Under the pieces are notes generated by a model. The model had not been told where the DNA came from and did not search any database. It worked only from the letters and a program-made list of their open reading frames with translations. Of a stretch of DNA of 64,000 bases, positions 30,705 to 41,663 are shown piece by piece. Positions within the stretch are counted from its first letter, which is position 1. Every line of letters starts with the position of its first letter. Origin of the DNA: Brachypodium distachyon (Eukaryota; Streptophyta; Magnoliopsida; Poales; Poaceae); the NCBI RefSeq assembly GCF_000005505.3, contig NC_016131.3, forward strand, positions 21,845,501-21,909,500. The letters run 5' to 3'. A program made the position numbers and the translations under genes.

Positions 30705-32190
30705 TATTATTTTATAGTTGGTGGTGATGGTACATTCTCCTTGTCTTTTAAAACCAGGCCTCTGATAAATTCTTTTATCGTGAAAAAAGGAAATTCGTGG
30801 CAGGTTGGGCCAGGTTACCTGAAATAATTATCACAAGAGACCTCCTGTGTAACTTCGGTGGTGACCGGATTGCACCAAAAGTCGTACTCATTATTTGTAG
30901 AGGTACCGGTGCACCGTTGGGATTACAAATAATTTGCCAAATATGACACTGACGTTGCATAGCCCCATTTGCGTATCAGCGTATTGCAAGTTCAGCACAG
31001 AGAAGTGGAGGAACAATATGAATATGAGCATAAGTTGCAAAGTATGTTGTTCTTGACTGGTTACCAACCACAATGATACTTAGAACCGGATTCCAACAGC
31101 AACACTTGTTATGGACTTTGTTACAACCCACAGAACTATTTTTTTGCATGTGATTCCAATCAACTAAATTCTTAGAATAGACTTTTTTAAGGAACATGTG
31201 ATGGCGAAGGCAGAGCAATTTTTGGACAGGCGAGCGGATAGAGAAAAGGAAAGCAAGCAGGGCAACTTACTCCGTAGACCTCGTGGAAAGCTCCCTCTCT
31301 ATTTTCTCGAAGGCAGAGCAAGTGTCGCCCATAGGCAGCTGTTGGCCGCTGCCGGTGGTTGATCGAGTCTTCGATCTCTGAATACAAAGAGGAGACTGAC
31401 CTAGTAGCAGGGCACCATTCCTGGCAGTCTGCGGTACAGCGTATGTATTAGATGACGTATCCAGATGAGGAAATGGCAGTTTATCACCTTATCCCGTGGC
31501 AGACGCGCAGCGTGCAGTACTACATTGCCGGTTAATTCTCAGACGTGCGTGGTCCGCACAGACACCGCGCGGCACGGGTCCGATCTTGGCAACCTGCGTG
31601 GACAGATACGAGATAGAGATAGAGATAACTTGCCAACTGGGTTACTGGGGTAGCCTGTGTCGTGTGTACGGTGTACCATACGTTGTTGGTTTCGATCTGT
31701 TCCTTTTTTTTTTGACAGCGTTTCGATCTGTTCCTACGCAGTGCATGCATCTGTTTTTGTGTGGAGCGTGCACGTCCGCGCGTGGCGAGCTGTGTGTGGT
31801 ACTAGCAGTTACCCTTTGGGGACTACAAGTACGCCTGAATGGGTCTGTACGTGCACGTCAGGGCATTATCTTTACTATTCCTTCAGCTTGGTTTGTACGA
31901 TCCTGGTTAACACATATGGTACGTCGTCCTTTTCCATCCCGCATCCAAAAAACAGTCCGTCATACGAGTATGCAAGACAAAGTAAGTTTCATAAATTAAG
32001 GCTATAGTAAGGTAAGTTTCATAATTTAAGAAAATCATGCGTAATCTATATTTGAGAAAATTAAGGCCATATGCAAGATAAGTTTCACAAATTAAAGCAA
32101 GTTCCGCGGTTTGCCAATTAGGTTTTGGAAAGAAAAAATCGATCGGTCAATGAGCATGCATAATCTATATTTGAGATGTGAATCATTAAA
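30705..32190. other. Intergenic, no gene recognised
   Basis: Contains short repeated phrases near 31976-32175 (ataagtttcataaattaa-like and gcataatctatatttgaga, each at least twice). Confidence 0.35.
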
Positions 32191-32230
32191 ATATTTATGT
32201 CTCCGTTGCAATGCACGGGTACTTAGCTAG
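32189..32230 (+). mobile_element. Helitron-like 3' terminus
   Basis: A short hairpin (ccgt-8 nt-acgg) at about 32203-32218 is followed about 12 bases later by CTAG and then host T. This matches the Helitron 3' rule (hairpin, CTRR, T). The 5' TC end was not found, so the element extent is unknown. Confidence 0.45.
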
Positions 32231-34000
32231 TGTACATGAATTATAAGATCTTCCTTGCGACCAGCGGGTTTGTGGATAAAAACCAATTCTCTCGTTAACT
32301 GAAATTACACGTTGAGAAAGCTTGAGGGTTATTTTGGCTAGGTAAAATTCTTGTGGGTAGTAGTTTAGTTTGCTCAGAAATTTATCATCTTCAATTCTGT
32401 CGGGAGAATTTTTGTAGAGGATGGCAGAAAGAGGAACACCTTTAGTACTGGGCTTTCTCGTAGACAACACGCGGAGTTAAAGTTGGGCCTGACACGGTTT
32501 GGACCATAAGCTCCGCACTAGTCTAAAAATGAATGGATTCAAAACTAGTTCTCCTTGTCCAGTGATAAGAAGAACAAGACCAATTGTCACAGGAAAACAA
32601 GACTTGAGTTATAAAAAAAGTTTTGTTAAAAAAAAATCGAGTATCATTTCCAAACAGTTTTGCTATTTCTAAGACGATTAAAAAATAACTATTCTAAGCC
32701 GACTGAAGAATAGACACTCTCATTTTCAAATGGATGTCTCTTCTAGAATAAAGAAGAGCTACTCGCCGAGGGAGATTGTGGGGGTCTTCCAGCATGACAC
32801 TTGTCATGCGTGGGGCGTTCTTAGAAGTCTTCTTGAGGAGGATTTTGGGGAAAATAATAGAGAGAATTTCATATTTGCCACTTAAATTTTGCCCAGATGG
32901 CAAAATGTCACTTAAGTTTTTTTTTCTTTCAAATTTGCATGTGGTACAAATATGTCACTACTATTAGTTGACCGTTAAGTAAAAAATGAAAAGACAATTT
33001 TGACTCTAAATAGTATCTTGATTTTCCCTTTACAACACTTTAGAGAACTAACAATAACTAACGGTAGTGATTAATTTAGTAATGTATATGAGAACTAAAT
33101 TAATCATAACTCCACAAAAAAAATGCAGCTGTGGAGTTGGACTGTTGGAGTACGCACCGAATAGCACACAGAATGGCAGCAGTACGACAATGGCGTTCAT
33201 GTGCTTGAAAGCTCGGTTTCGTGTGGCCCGAAGTGTCGTCGACGGTTGCACTAGAGGCGGCGGCGCTGCGTGCGTTTCTGGAGCTGCTGTCGTGCGAGCG
33301 TTACAGGAGGCGCTAGGCGCTCCGCGCTAGCTGCCGGAGAAGCAATTAGAGCAGGCAATCGATCGAGCTGGACTGCCCTGTTGGCGATCGAGGCGGGACG
33401 ACTGGGCTGAGAAACAAATGGGCAAAGCCCAGGCGTGAAGAGGAGGAGCTGGGCCCTAGAAGAGGCTTTGTGCCTTTGGGCTAGGATGGGAAAAGAGCAG
33501 GCCCAGGGGAGGAGGTAAGGGCAGAAGACAGATGGGTCAGGATCAGGCCCAAGCAGGAGAAATAAGAGAAAAACAATGTTTTCCTTTAATAAATTCTAAA
33601 AATCCAATTATAGCTCGGAACAAGTGGAGTATGAAATAAGAACCATAAAATTCCATTAAAACAGAGGTGCATATTGGAATATTCCAGATCCAAATAAAAT
33701 ACAAGGACGCCAAAAGATCATGTATTTTTCAAATTTAAATTCCAACTAGTGCTAATTCATTTAAACTCAAAATTATATAAATTTTCTAATTAACCTTCAA
33801 TGAAACCAACCAATTTTTTTGTCCTCGTTTTTATGATTATTTTTCAAAGATCCAAAACCTAGACCTATTTTTTTGAGGGAAAAAACTTAGACCTAGTATG
33901 TTACAACTACTGAGATATCAAGCCGCAACGGCGTTGCCATGGATCGAGGACGGCACTTATGCTTCCTCACATTCCACCAAGTCCGACGTCCGAGAGTTCA
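32231..34000. other. Intergenic, no gene recognised
   Basis: AT-rich sequence. Around 32870-32960 the tttgccacttaaattttg / caaaatgtcacttaag phrases resemble one end of a MULE-type MITE. A GC-richer block at 33120-33560 has no convincing open frame. Confidence 0.3.
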
Positions 34001-34004
34001 TATA

Positions 34005-34510
34005 GGGTGGTTTCTTCGGTATCCGATACTCCGTTGGACTAAATGGAGTATTTCAAAAGGACATTATAGTCTTTTCACATTAAAAAGCAAAATAATATCA
34101 GATTTTTTCTTCTCTCTATCGTGTCATTGTTGCCTGCTGATCCCAATCGCGCCACCCACCATGCCGCTCACCGGTGCCGGCCTCCTCCAGCTCGCCGCGG
34201 CTGCCGGCGCCCTCCTCCGGCAGTCGCGGCCATCCTCCGGCGCCGCCCCGGCCTCGCAGCGGCCTACTCCGTCCTCAACGCGGCACGCCGGCGCAGCCCC
34301 TCCCAACGACCTCTGTACGTCTTCCTTTTTTTGTTGCAACTGTTAGATTACACATGTACCCCTGCCTTCTTAATACTCCATCCCAATACTCCATATACTC
34401 AAGTTGGAGTATTAAAGTTAACAAGCAATCTGAGACATTAGATTAAAAAAATAAACGGTTCACGTTAATTTCGGAGCAACGTAGAAGAGCACGTCTGCAG
34501 CGACTCTATG
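34005..34510. mobile_element. Small GC-core element (copy 1)
   Basis: Shares both outer parts with 37680-38640: the left phrase tactccgttggactaaatgg and the right phrases ttggagtattaa and tagattaaaaaaatRaacgg. Both copies enclose a GC-rich core (here about 34150-34310). Short inverted ends of the type ttcttcggtaYcc are visible. Superfamily not decided. Confidence 0.5.
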
Positions 34511-35015
34511 ACGCCCGTGGGTTTACGCAGGACAGTGTCGTCACTGAACTCTAGTAGTAGTTGGTGCAGTGACTCTGACGCCCGTGAGTTTTCAGTAATC
34601 TCAGTGGTAGAGTTGTACAACACCATGCTACCATAACTACCATCTACCGGTTTACGCCTCCTTGGTGTACGGAAATCTATGACCAGGAATGAGAAGTCGA
34701 GTAGACCAGTGTAATAATGGAAGAAAACCACACGAGTTTTGCACGAAAGTGATGGAAAGGACCATGCATGAATTAGATAGGCACACATCAATAATTGTAG
34801 AGGAACGACTTGATTTCTTATCTTCCTATCCTGCCAAATCACAATGTATAGTAAATTTGGACAGATAGGCAGTTGGACACCTTCAAAATAATCGAGGACA
34901 TTTCCATGCATGCAGAAGGTGTGAAGATATCTCACACGCATGAGATCGTCAATATAAAAAATAATGTTTAGCATTAGCATATTTAGTGAGAATTACCGTG
35001 GCGACGGTGACGGCG

Positions 35016-35098
35016 TGTTGAAGTGTATAAGTGGATTGCCTAGCTCTTTCCTTTAGATCGGTCTTTTGGTTGCGTTGGCTGGCGCATGAAGCTTGACA
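35016..35098 (+). repeat. TRIM 5' LTR, 83 bp
   Basis: TG...CA repeat, partner of 35255-35337, with the primer-binding site immediately downstream. Confidence 0.85.
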
Positions 35099-35254
35099 TG
35101 GTATTAGAGCCAAAGATCTCACGTTCAGGTACTGACTTTCACAAATTATATTAAAAATTGATGTTACTCCCTTCGTCCATTTATTGACCTCTTGAGACAC
35201 TATACCTTTGAGTTTATACGTGTTGACTTGTCTTTCCCGTCACACGTGAGGGGG

Positions 35255-35337
35255 TGTTGAAGTGTATAAGTGGATTGCCTAGTTCTTTCCATCAGATCGG
35301 TCTTTTGGCTGTGTTGGCTAGCGCATGAAGCTTGACA
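35255..35337 (+). repeat. TRIM 3' LTR, 83 bp
   Basis: TG...CA repeat with a G-rich polypurine tract immediately upstream. Confidence 0.85.
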
Positions 35338-35759
35338 TGGCGCGTGTCTGTGTGGCGTTGGTGCTTGTCGTTCGTCTTGTTCACGGAGGAGGTGGGTGCT
35401 GGAATCCCTGTGGCAGTGATTCATATGGCGGCGGCGGCACGTGTGGTCCTGATCCTAGCTCTGGCGGCAGTGCCGGTAGTGGTGCTGTTGGCTATGGCGG
35501 GTGTGTGGAAGGTTGAGCTCCAGATTTGCTGTTGGATGATGGTGGCGGCCTCATGCTCTAGAGGGTACATGCATGGAGTGTTCTTTGCAACTTAATTGTC
35601 AGCTGCAACGGCTAATCTGATATCTCAGCCTTTGGGGATGGCAACATGTTGATTTGTGTTCGTTGGGAGCTTGAACTTCGTCAGGAACATGTGCTACGCA
35701 CAGCGACCCATGGTGATGCGTCAAATCATGCATGTTGCTGCTGATTCGGAGGCGGTGGT

Positions 35760-37084
35760 TGAAGGGGCGCGTAGAGATAAACAAAACTTTTCCTACGCGA
35801 ACTCCTAAGATCTAGCCGAGGTAGAAGGCCACAAGGATTACCACTAGACGCGCAGTTGCGGATTATCGATGCAGCGCCTTGATGCAGTGCAGTCCCTCGA
35901 TCCGATCCAGCCGATCCATTCCCGCGATCGTCGAAGTGCTTAACGTACAGCACCTCTGCCAGTATCCACACGTGCGAGGAGGAGCTCCGGTGGCAGACTG
36001 CTAGGTCCGGTGCGACGGTTGGACTGAATGGGGCTAGGGTTCTCAACGCATGAGAGTGGCGAACCGTGCCCCTTGGGCATCCCACGCCTCTGCTTATATA
36101 CCGAGTGGAAGTGGGCTCCAGCACTTGTGGCCCATCCACTCTGCGAGTCCAACTCGCATTGTCAGTCCATTTCCGGTTCGGGTCCAACCCGACCAAATAC
36201 TTGCTCCCGCTCTTAAGTGTGTGACCCCGCAGCCTCATGGCGACTTGGACACGATTGGAGTCCGACTCTCAATCGATCAATCGGTAGCGGCTCCTAGCAG
36301 AACGTGCCGACTCCCAAGTACCATCGAGTCATGACGACGTAACTTCCAATGTGACATACGTCTTAGTCCCTTTTGCCTCACGATATACCTTGTCGAACTA
36401 TAGGCGATTAATCGTCATCCCTTTAATAGTTCAACTCTCTTCTCGATCCGTGATATACGATTCATTCGACTAACTCTTAGTCGATCGACCCGGTTAACAG
36501 TTAACTGAGTCGCACATGGCCATACTTTCCGAATCATATCACTCGAGAGGGCCCAGAGAATATCTCTCCAGTAGGAGGGGCAAAATCCCATCTTGGTTAT
36601 CCACATCACATAGCTTGATTCTCAGTCAACCCGAACTCTGCCTTTATAACTGCCCTGTTACGGAACAACGTTTGATGGAACCTAAGTTGGTGATCCACAA
36701 CTCGGATTGTGCGATAACCTCAGATCTAAGGATTACATTGATTGAGACATGCAAATGACGACCTACTCGTTGCATCTCAATATGGGTCAGTCCGACTCGC
36801 TAAACTCTTTAGCCGAGTCCGTGTAAGCTGGAATGACATCACCATGCCCATGACAAGTGGAACCGAGTCATCAGCCAACTTTCACATTAGTCTAGGTTAT
36901 GTGTCCAGCACAACCTCAATGACTAAGGACAATTTAGTATGAACAACAGGAATACATAGTTCCACAATCAAATCACATATTCAATGATACATATCAGATG
37001 TTCAAATAAGAACAACTTAATAATCTTTATGAATACATTGGGAATTACATCATACGTGATTGCCTCTAGGGCATATTCCCAACA
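35760..37084 (-). mobile_element. Solo LTR of a BARE/Angela-like Copia retrotransposon, 1325 bp
   Basis: Reads TGTTGGGAATATGCCCTAG at its 5' end on the minus strand (37084) and ends CGCGCCCCTTCA at 35760. Perfect 5-bp duplications gtggt flank it (35755-35759 and 37085-37089). No primer-binding site or internal domain adjoins either side, so the rest was lost by LTR-LTR recombination. The start resembles the wheat/barley BARE-Angela LTR family. Confidence 0.88.
36093..36100 (-). promoter_or_regulatory. TATA box of the solo LTR
   Basis: TATATAAG on the minus strand within the LTR, with the orientation expected for retroelement transcription. Confidence 0.5.
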
Positions 37085-37674
37085 GTGGTATGATGATGAT
37101 ATACAAGCAGCTTCAATGATAAGTCTGCACGCTCTGGTAGAAACACTTCATCACTGATCAAGCAATATTGACGCGTGCGGCTGCGTCGTGCCCTCGTTGA
37201 AGGTGGTGGCTTGACGTTTGGCTTTGGGAATGAAAACCTTGAGTACGACCTAAGGTTGGATTCGTCACCATTGGCCCATGTGCAGCGTTCCTTCTTCGGC
37301 ATGTACATAAGGTTAGTGGTAATTTGGTAGAGTCACTATTTTTGTTTGTTGGGTCAACTTTGTTGCCCGATTATGTCTATCTTTAATAATATATGGGTGT
37401 GTGAATTAGTCGATGCAGAGGTCGAGGTTATCATCTTTTCGGAAAAATATATAGACGTGTTCCTTTCTCCATACAGATTTTTAAACTTCCACAGACATGC
37501 ATATTTTGGTCATCAAACATATAAAATTAAAGGTAAATGTGAGCACCATATCAAATTCAAAAGTTGAACCTAGGTGGGATGTTCCAACAAAAAAACCAAA
37601 CCAATTGATCTACGCTCAGCACGGTCATTCAGATCGGATTTTGGAAGTACAAATAGCTAAGCTCCAAATAAACA

Positions 37675-38640
37675 AGGCATTTTCTACTGTACCTAATACT
37701 CCATTAGACTTAACGGAGTATGGGCATTCTGGACTTTGCACATATCCTGGCTATGTGCCTACGTTATCAATCTTCTCCAAGCCGACGCCCTGCCCTCCTT
37801 GCCGCACGCAGCCCGCTAGCATCCTCGAGGGAGCCGTCGTCGACCTACCGCCGACCTCCTCGAAGCGCGCGCCGCCTCCGTCACGCGGCCGCCGGCCTCC
37901 TTGCTGCGTGCGGCCGCCTCCGTCCCGTGGCGGCCGGCCTCCTCAAAGCGCGCCGCCGCCGATCTCCTTGTGGCGCACCACCGCCTCCGTCGCGCGGCCT
38001 CCGGGCCATCTCGAAGCGCGTCGCCGCCGGCTTCCTTGCTGCGCGCGGCCGCCGCTCTCCTTGCGGCGCACCCCCGCCTCTGTCGTGCGGCCTCCGGCCA
38101 TCTCGAAGCCCGCCGCCGCCGGCTTCCTTGCTGCGCGCGGCCGCCGCTCTCCTTGCGGCGCACCACCGCCTCCGTCGCGCCGCCTCCGGCCATCTCGAAG
38201 CCCGCCGCCGCCGGCTTCTTTGCTGCGCGCGGCCGCCTGTCTCCTTGCGGCGCGCCACCGCCTCCGTCGCGCCGCCTCCGGCCATCTCGAAGCCCGCCGC
38301 CGCCGGCTTCCTTGCTACGCACGGCCGCCTCCCTCGCCTGGCCGCCGATCTCCTCGAAGCGCGCCCCCGCCACCGGCCTCGCTCGGTGAGATCCGGAATG
38401 CCGGAGACGGAGAAGAGAATGGGAAAAGTCTCGAAACTGCAGCAAACTTTTTAGACGTATTTTTCAGATATTCTATAAGGTTAAATTACATATTTACCCT
38501 TACTTTTTCAATACTCCACTGTACTACTCCATCTATCTAAATTGGAGTATTAAGGAGTATTGGCTAATCTGAGCTCTTAGATTAAAAAAATGAACGGCTT
38601 ATATTAATTTAGGGGTACCGAAGAAGAGCTCATAAATAAC
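37675..38640. mobile_element. GC-core element (copy 2) with 92-bp repeats
   Basis: Related to 34005-34510 at both ends (tactccattagacttaacgg at left; ttggagtattaaggag and tagattaaaaaaatgaacgg at right). The interior is expanded by a GC-rich tandem repeat. Short inverted ends (ttctactgtacc / ttcttcggtacc) are visible. A 9-bp target duplication was not convincing. Confidence 0.5.
37937..38360. repeat. 92-bp GC-rich tandem repeat, four to five copies
   Basis: The landmark ggcttcYttgctRcgc occurs at 38029, 38121, 38213 and 38305, exactly 92 bases apart, with a diverged copy before. Because 92 is not a multiple of three, the frame rotates at each unit. Long open frames of 347, 244 and 162 codons run in parallel in several frames and should not be read as genes. 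Confidence 0.85.
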
Positions 38641-39413
38641 CCTAATCCACGACTTATCATTACGGAGTATTCACAGTGATAGCAGATTTGAGTGGACGAC
38701 GTAACTCTCAACAACGATACGGGTGCACTTACATAGACATAGAGTGTCTATGGTGAAGATCTGGTTGAAAAGTTGGTAAGTACCTGTCAACGGCGAGAGG
38801 GGATGCACATTACACCGAGCGTCTATGGTGAAAATATGTTTGGCTCAATCTCTCGAAGTGAGTGGACGCTCGTGTTTGTGAACTCTGTGTTTGTATCGTG
38901 GTTTCCCAAAAATAAATAAAACAACGCTGATCCGAGAAGCCGTGAATTAACACGTACACAAAAGCATGCTGCATTTTTTTTGCTACCACGGTACCAGAAA
39001 AATCCTGGCTAGCTTGTGCAACCAGCTTAGGACCATACACTTCAACAACATTTCATAGAGGATGTCCATACATAGATTTTCCCAATTTTGCACATTCTTC
39101 ATATCAAGAAAAATAGCATTGAGATGTGCGAACTCATGCACATTATACACGTGATTTCATAGAGTACAAGCGAGTGTGAAACCTGAATACGGATCACACT
39201 ACGGAGTTTCTATATGCTAAAATTCAGAATACGTACAGACGTCTTTTTTCTTGGCCATGTGTCATCGAAATCGGATGCCCACCCCAAACATCACATCGTG
39301 CAGAGACTCTGCACGCTCCATTATCCATTAGGTTCTATATTTAAAAGATCGATTGGCTGATGTTGTACTGCCTTTTAGTTTTCCTTTTTCCGTCTGTCTT
39401 CTGATCTAATATA
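38641..39413. other. Intergenic, no gene recognised
   Basis: AT-rich, no open frame with recognisable content. Confidence 0.4.
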
Positions 39414-39537
39414 CTTTCTCCGTCCAACAAAAGATGTCTCGATTTTGATTAAATTTGAATGCATCTATACACTAAGTTATGTCTAAATACATTTAAATTT
39501 TGACAAACTTGAGACATCTTTTGTTGGACGGAAAGAG
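39414..39537. mobile_element. Stowaway-type MITE, 124 bp
   Basis: Left end ttctccgtccaacaaaagat is mirrored by atcttttgttggacggaaag at right, TA on both sides. Close relative of the copy at 56080. Confidence 0.85.
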
Positions 39538-39762
39538 TAATATATATTAACAATATGCGGGCAATTGTATAGTTATTTTCTGAGAATACTCTATTGAACA
39601 TTTACATATGCACCCACGTTATAACAACACTTTTGGATAATAGTCGGTAGGAAATATGCACACTTATCACTGTGTTTACTTTTTCTTGCGTTTCGCTTCA
39701 TTGATACTCCATTTGTTACAACATATAAAGCATTTTTAGACTCCACCGGGAATTCCAAACTA

Positions 39763-39835
39763 CTTTCCCCGATCCATAATAAGTGTCGGTGATCTAGTAC
39801 AAAATTAGTACACACTTATTGTGGATCGGAGGGAG
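39763..39835. mobile_element. Short Stowaway-type MITE, 73 bp
   Basis: ctttccccgatccataataagtg mirrored by cacttattgtggatcggaggg, TA flanks. Confidence 0.8.
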
Positions 39836-39837
39836 TA

Positions 39838-40937
39838 GTATTTTACAGTCCCAATGCATTTTGTGCAGTTTCTCACTGACTTTCCCTCGGTGAGGATTGT
39901 ACGGCACTCTCGAACCCTAAGTTAACTGTACCGAGATGATAAAGGAAAAAGGGTCAGTGGATTAGAACGGTCAAGATAAAGAAAAAAACTGTAATATTTA
40001 GTTCACCCACTTATTCCTAGGTTTTGATTAAATATGTTATTCTTCCAAATATCAAGTGAAAACCATAACAAATTTCACGTAGAGATAATAAAAATAAGTA
40101 CACAAAAAGTCACCTGTTTTACGTACAATATTTAGTTATATATATTATGTATTTGTAAGAACAACAATCATGCTCGCAAAAAGAGTACAACATTCACGTT
40201 GTGCACAATATTTTCTATGGAGATGTAAAAAATATTTCTTAAAAGAACTATAACTCATTTCATGAAACACAAAATGCTCGGTAGTACGATTACAAAAGAG
40301 TATTTTCTAGTTAAGAACAATTATAGTATTAAAAATATTGTCCACGCATTTGCGTCGTAGGTCCAAAATAAAGACGATTTCGAAAGTTTTTCGCGCAGTG
40401 GCGCACTAGACATTGTGGAAGTTGTATAGAAAAGTCTCACAACTTATGGGTCCCCCCCTCCCCCCCGCCAATGACAAAACTTGGAAATTGCATTTTCGCG
40501 CGCCCTCCCCCCTCCCCCCCCCCCCCCCAAAGCTTTTTTTGTCAAGCTCTACCACTTGTCGCCATTGACGAGCCTTATACACGACCCATCAGTGGTGTCT
40601 GGCGGCTCTATTATCGTTGAGGGGTCTTATGAGGGCCATCAAAGGTAACAACCCGTCAGGTTTGTGTCTCCCAGAGGTTACAAATGGTCAGCGCTGACAG
40701 ATTCCTTAGGCCTCATTCGGTTTAGAGGATTTTCATAGGAAATTCAAAGGATTGGGAATTCCGTAGGAAAATCATTGATGATATAGATGCATTCGATTGG
40801 TAGGAAACAAGCAAAGTTATTCCTTAGAAATCCCATTGAGGAAAATGAACATTAAGTGTCACCATATCACGATCCTATGTTTTCTCTTTTCTATATTTTG
40901 TTTTCCTCAAAACCCAATAAGCCCCTATTGACTAGTA
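39838..40937. other. Intergenic, no gene recognised
   Basis: Contains C-rich homopolymer runs at about 40445-40530. A segment at about 40710-40925 beginning aggcctcattcggtttagagg resembles a Tourist-like MITE, but clear paired ends were not established. Confidence 0.35.
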
Positions 40938-41052
40938 CTCCCTCCGTTCCATAATTCTTGTCTCAAATTTGATAAAAAAAATGAATGTATCTATTCCTAA
41001 AAAATGTTTAGATACATGTAATATTTCGACAAGAATTATGAAACGGAAGCAG
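40938..41052. mobile_element. Stowaway-type MITE, 115 bp
   Basis: CTCCCTCCGTTCCATAATTCTTG mirrored by CAAGAATTATGAAACGGAAG, TA on both sides. It lies about 490 bases upstream of the MATE-A TATA box. Confidence 0.85.
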
Positions 41053-41538
41053 TAGTCAGTAATGACCCTTCAAGGTTGCCATATGGCGGTTACCATTGAC
41101 AGACCGTCTCTAGCCCCCCTCAGTGATGACTCACGATACCGACCGTTCACATAGACCTATCACATGTACTCTCTCCGTTCCCAATTAATTGGCGTCCGCC
41201 ATTTTGCAAAAAAAAAATTAATTTACGAAATTAAGCTGTAGTACACATCTTCAATTGAACGTGGACTGCGCGTTGATTTCAAAAACTACAGTGGTTTTTC
41301 ACAAATGTTTTGGCGAAACGTGGACTGCAGGTCGATTTGAAAAATAGCAAGGATTTTTTTGCGAAATTAAGAACACATGGGAGACAAACCAAAGACTCGT
41401 GCCAAGCATTCTAAACGTACTGCATTTCAAGAGGCACAGAGACCAACAAATAGTTAAACATTTTTTTTTGGAAATGCACAGTCTGTTTTCTTGAAAACAC
41501 ACATGGGCAGGTCAAAGCAGTTCCCACCAAGCCTCTAC

Positions 41539-41545
41539 TATAATA
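41539..41545 (+). promoter_or_regulatory. TATA box of MATE-A
   Basis: tataata, 125 bases before the ATG; MATE-B has its TATA box at nearly the same distance (126). Confidence 0.55.
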
Positions 41546-41663
41546 GTACAACCCCCCGCGTCACACCCGTTGATCTCCCATCGAATCCCATTCTCGTCGA
41601 CCCCGAGCGGCACAGCACCACGCAACCACCTCTCCTCTTATCACCCCCAGCTAGCTAGCCGAT

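Larger units (their letters stand above)
35016..35337 (+). mobile_element. TRIM retrotransposon (terminal-repeat retrotransposon in miniature), 322 bp
   Basis: Two 83-bp direct repeats (35016-35098 and 35255-35337), each starting TGTTGAAGTG and ending GCTTGACA, differ at six positions. The first is followed directly by tggtattagagcc (35099-35111), a primer-binding site one base from the initiator-tRNA-Met complement. The second is preceded by the polypurine tract gtgaggggg. Flanks cggcg (35011-35015) and tggcg (35338-35342) match at 4 of 5 bases. The 156-bp interior has no coding capacity, so it depends on enzymes from elsewhere. Confidence 0.85.
35590..37308 (-). pseudogene. Unrecognised reading frame split by a solo LTR
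   Basis: On the minus strand a frame starting at 37308 (MYMPKKERCTWANGDESN) runs into the solo LTR at 37084. If the LTR and one target duplication are disregarded, it continues for about a dozen codons past the insertion and then stops. The sequence is basic and Pro/Arg-rich; I do not recognise it. It may be an exon of a broken gene or chance. Confidence 0.25.

Noticed and set aside
35334..35516. Small glycine-rich, secreted-looking peptide (VRLVHGGGGCWNPCG...)
   Set aside because: Tempting signal-peptide-like start, but it begins at the edge of the TRIM element, overlaps other open frames and has no supporting gene context.
37497..38540. 347-codon open frame in the GC-core element
   Set aside because: Produced by 92-bp repeats that rotate the frame; parallel frames are equally open.
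41168..41230. Sequence ctctccgttcccaattaattgg resembling the left half of a MITE
   Set aside because: No matching right end could be found; at best a broken copy.
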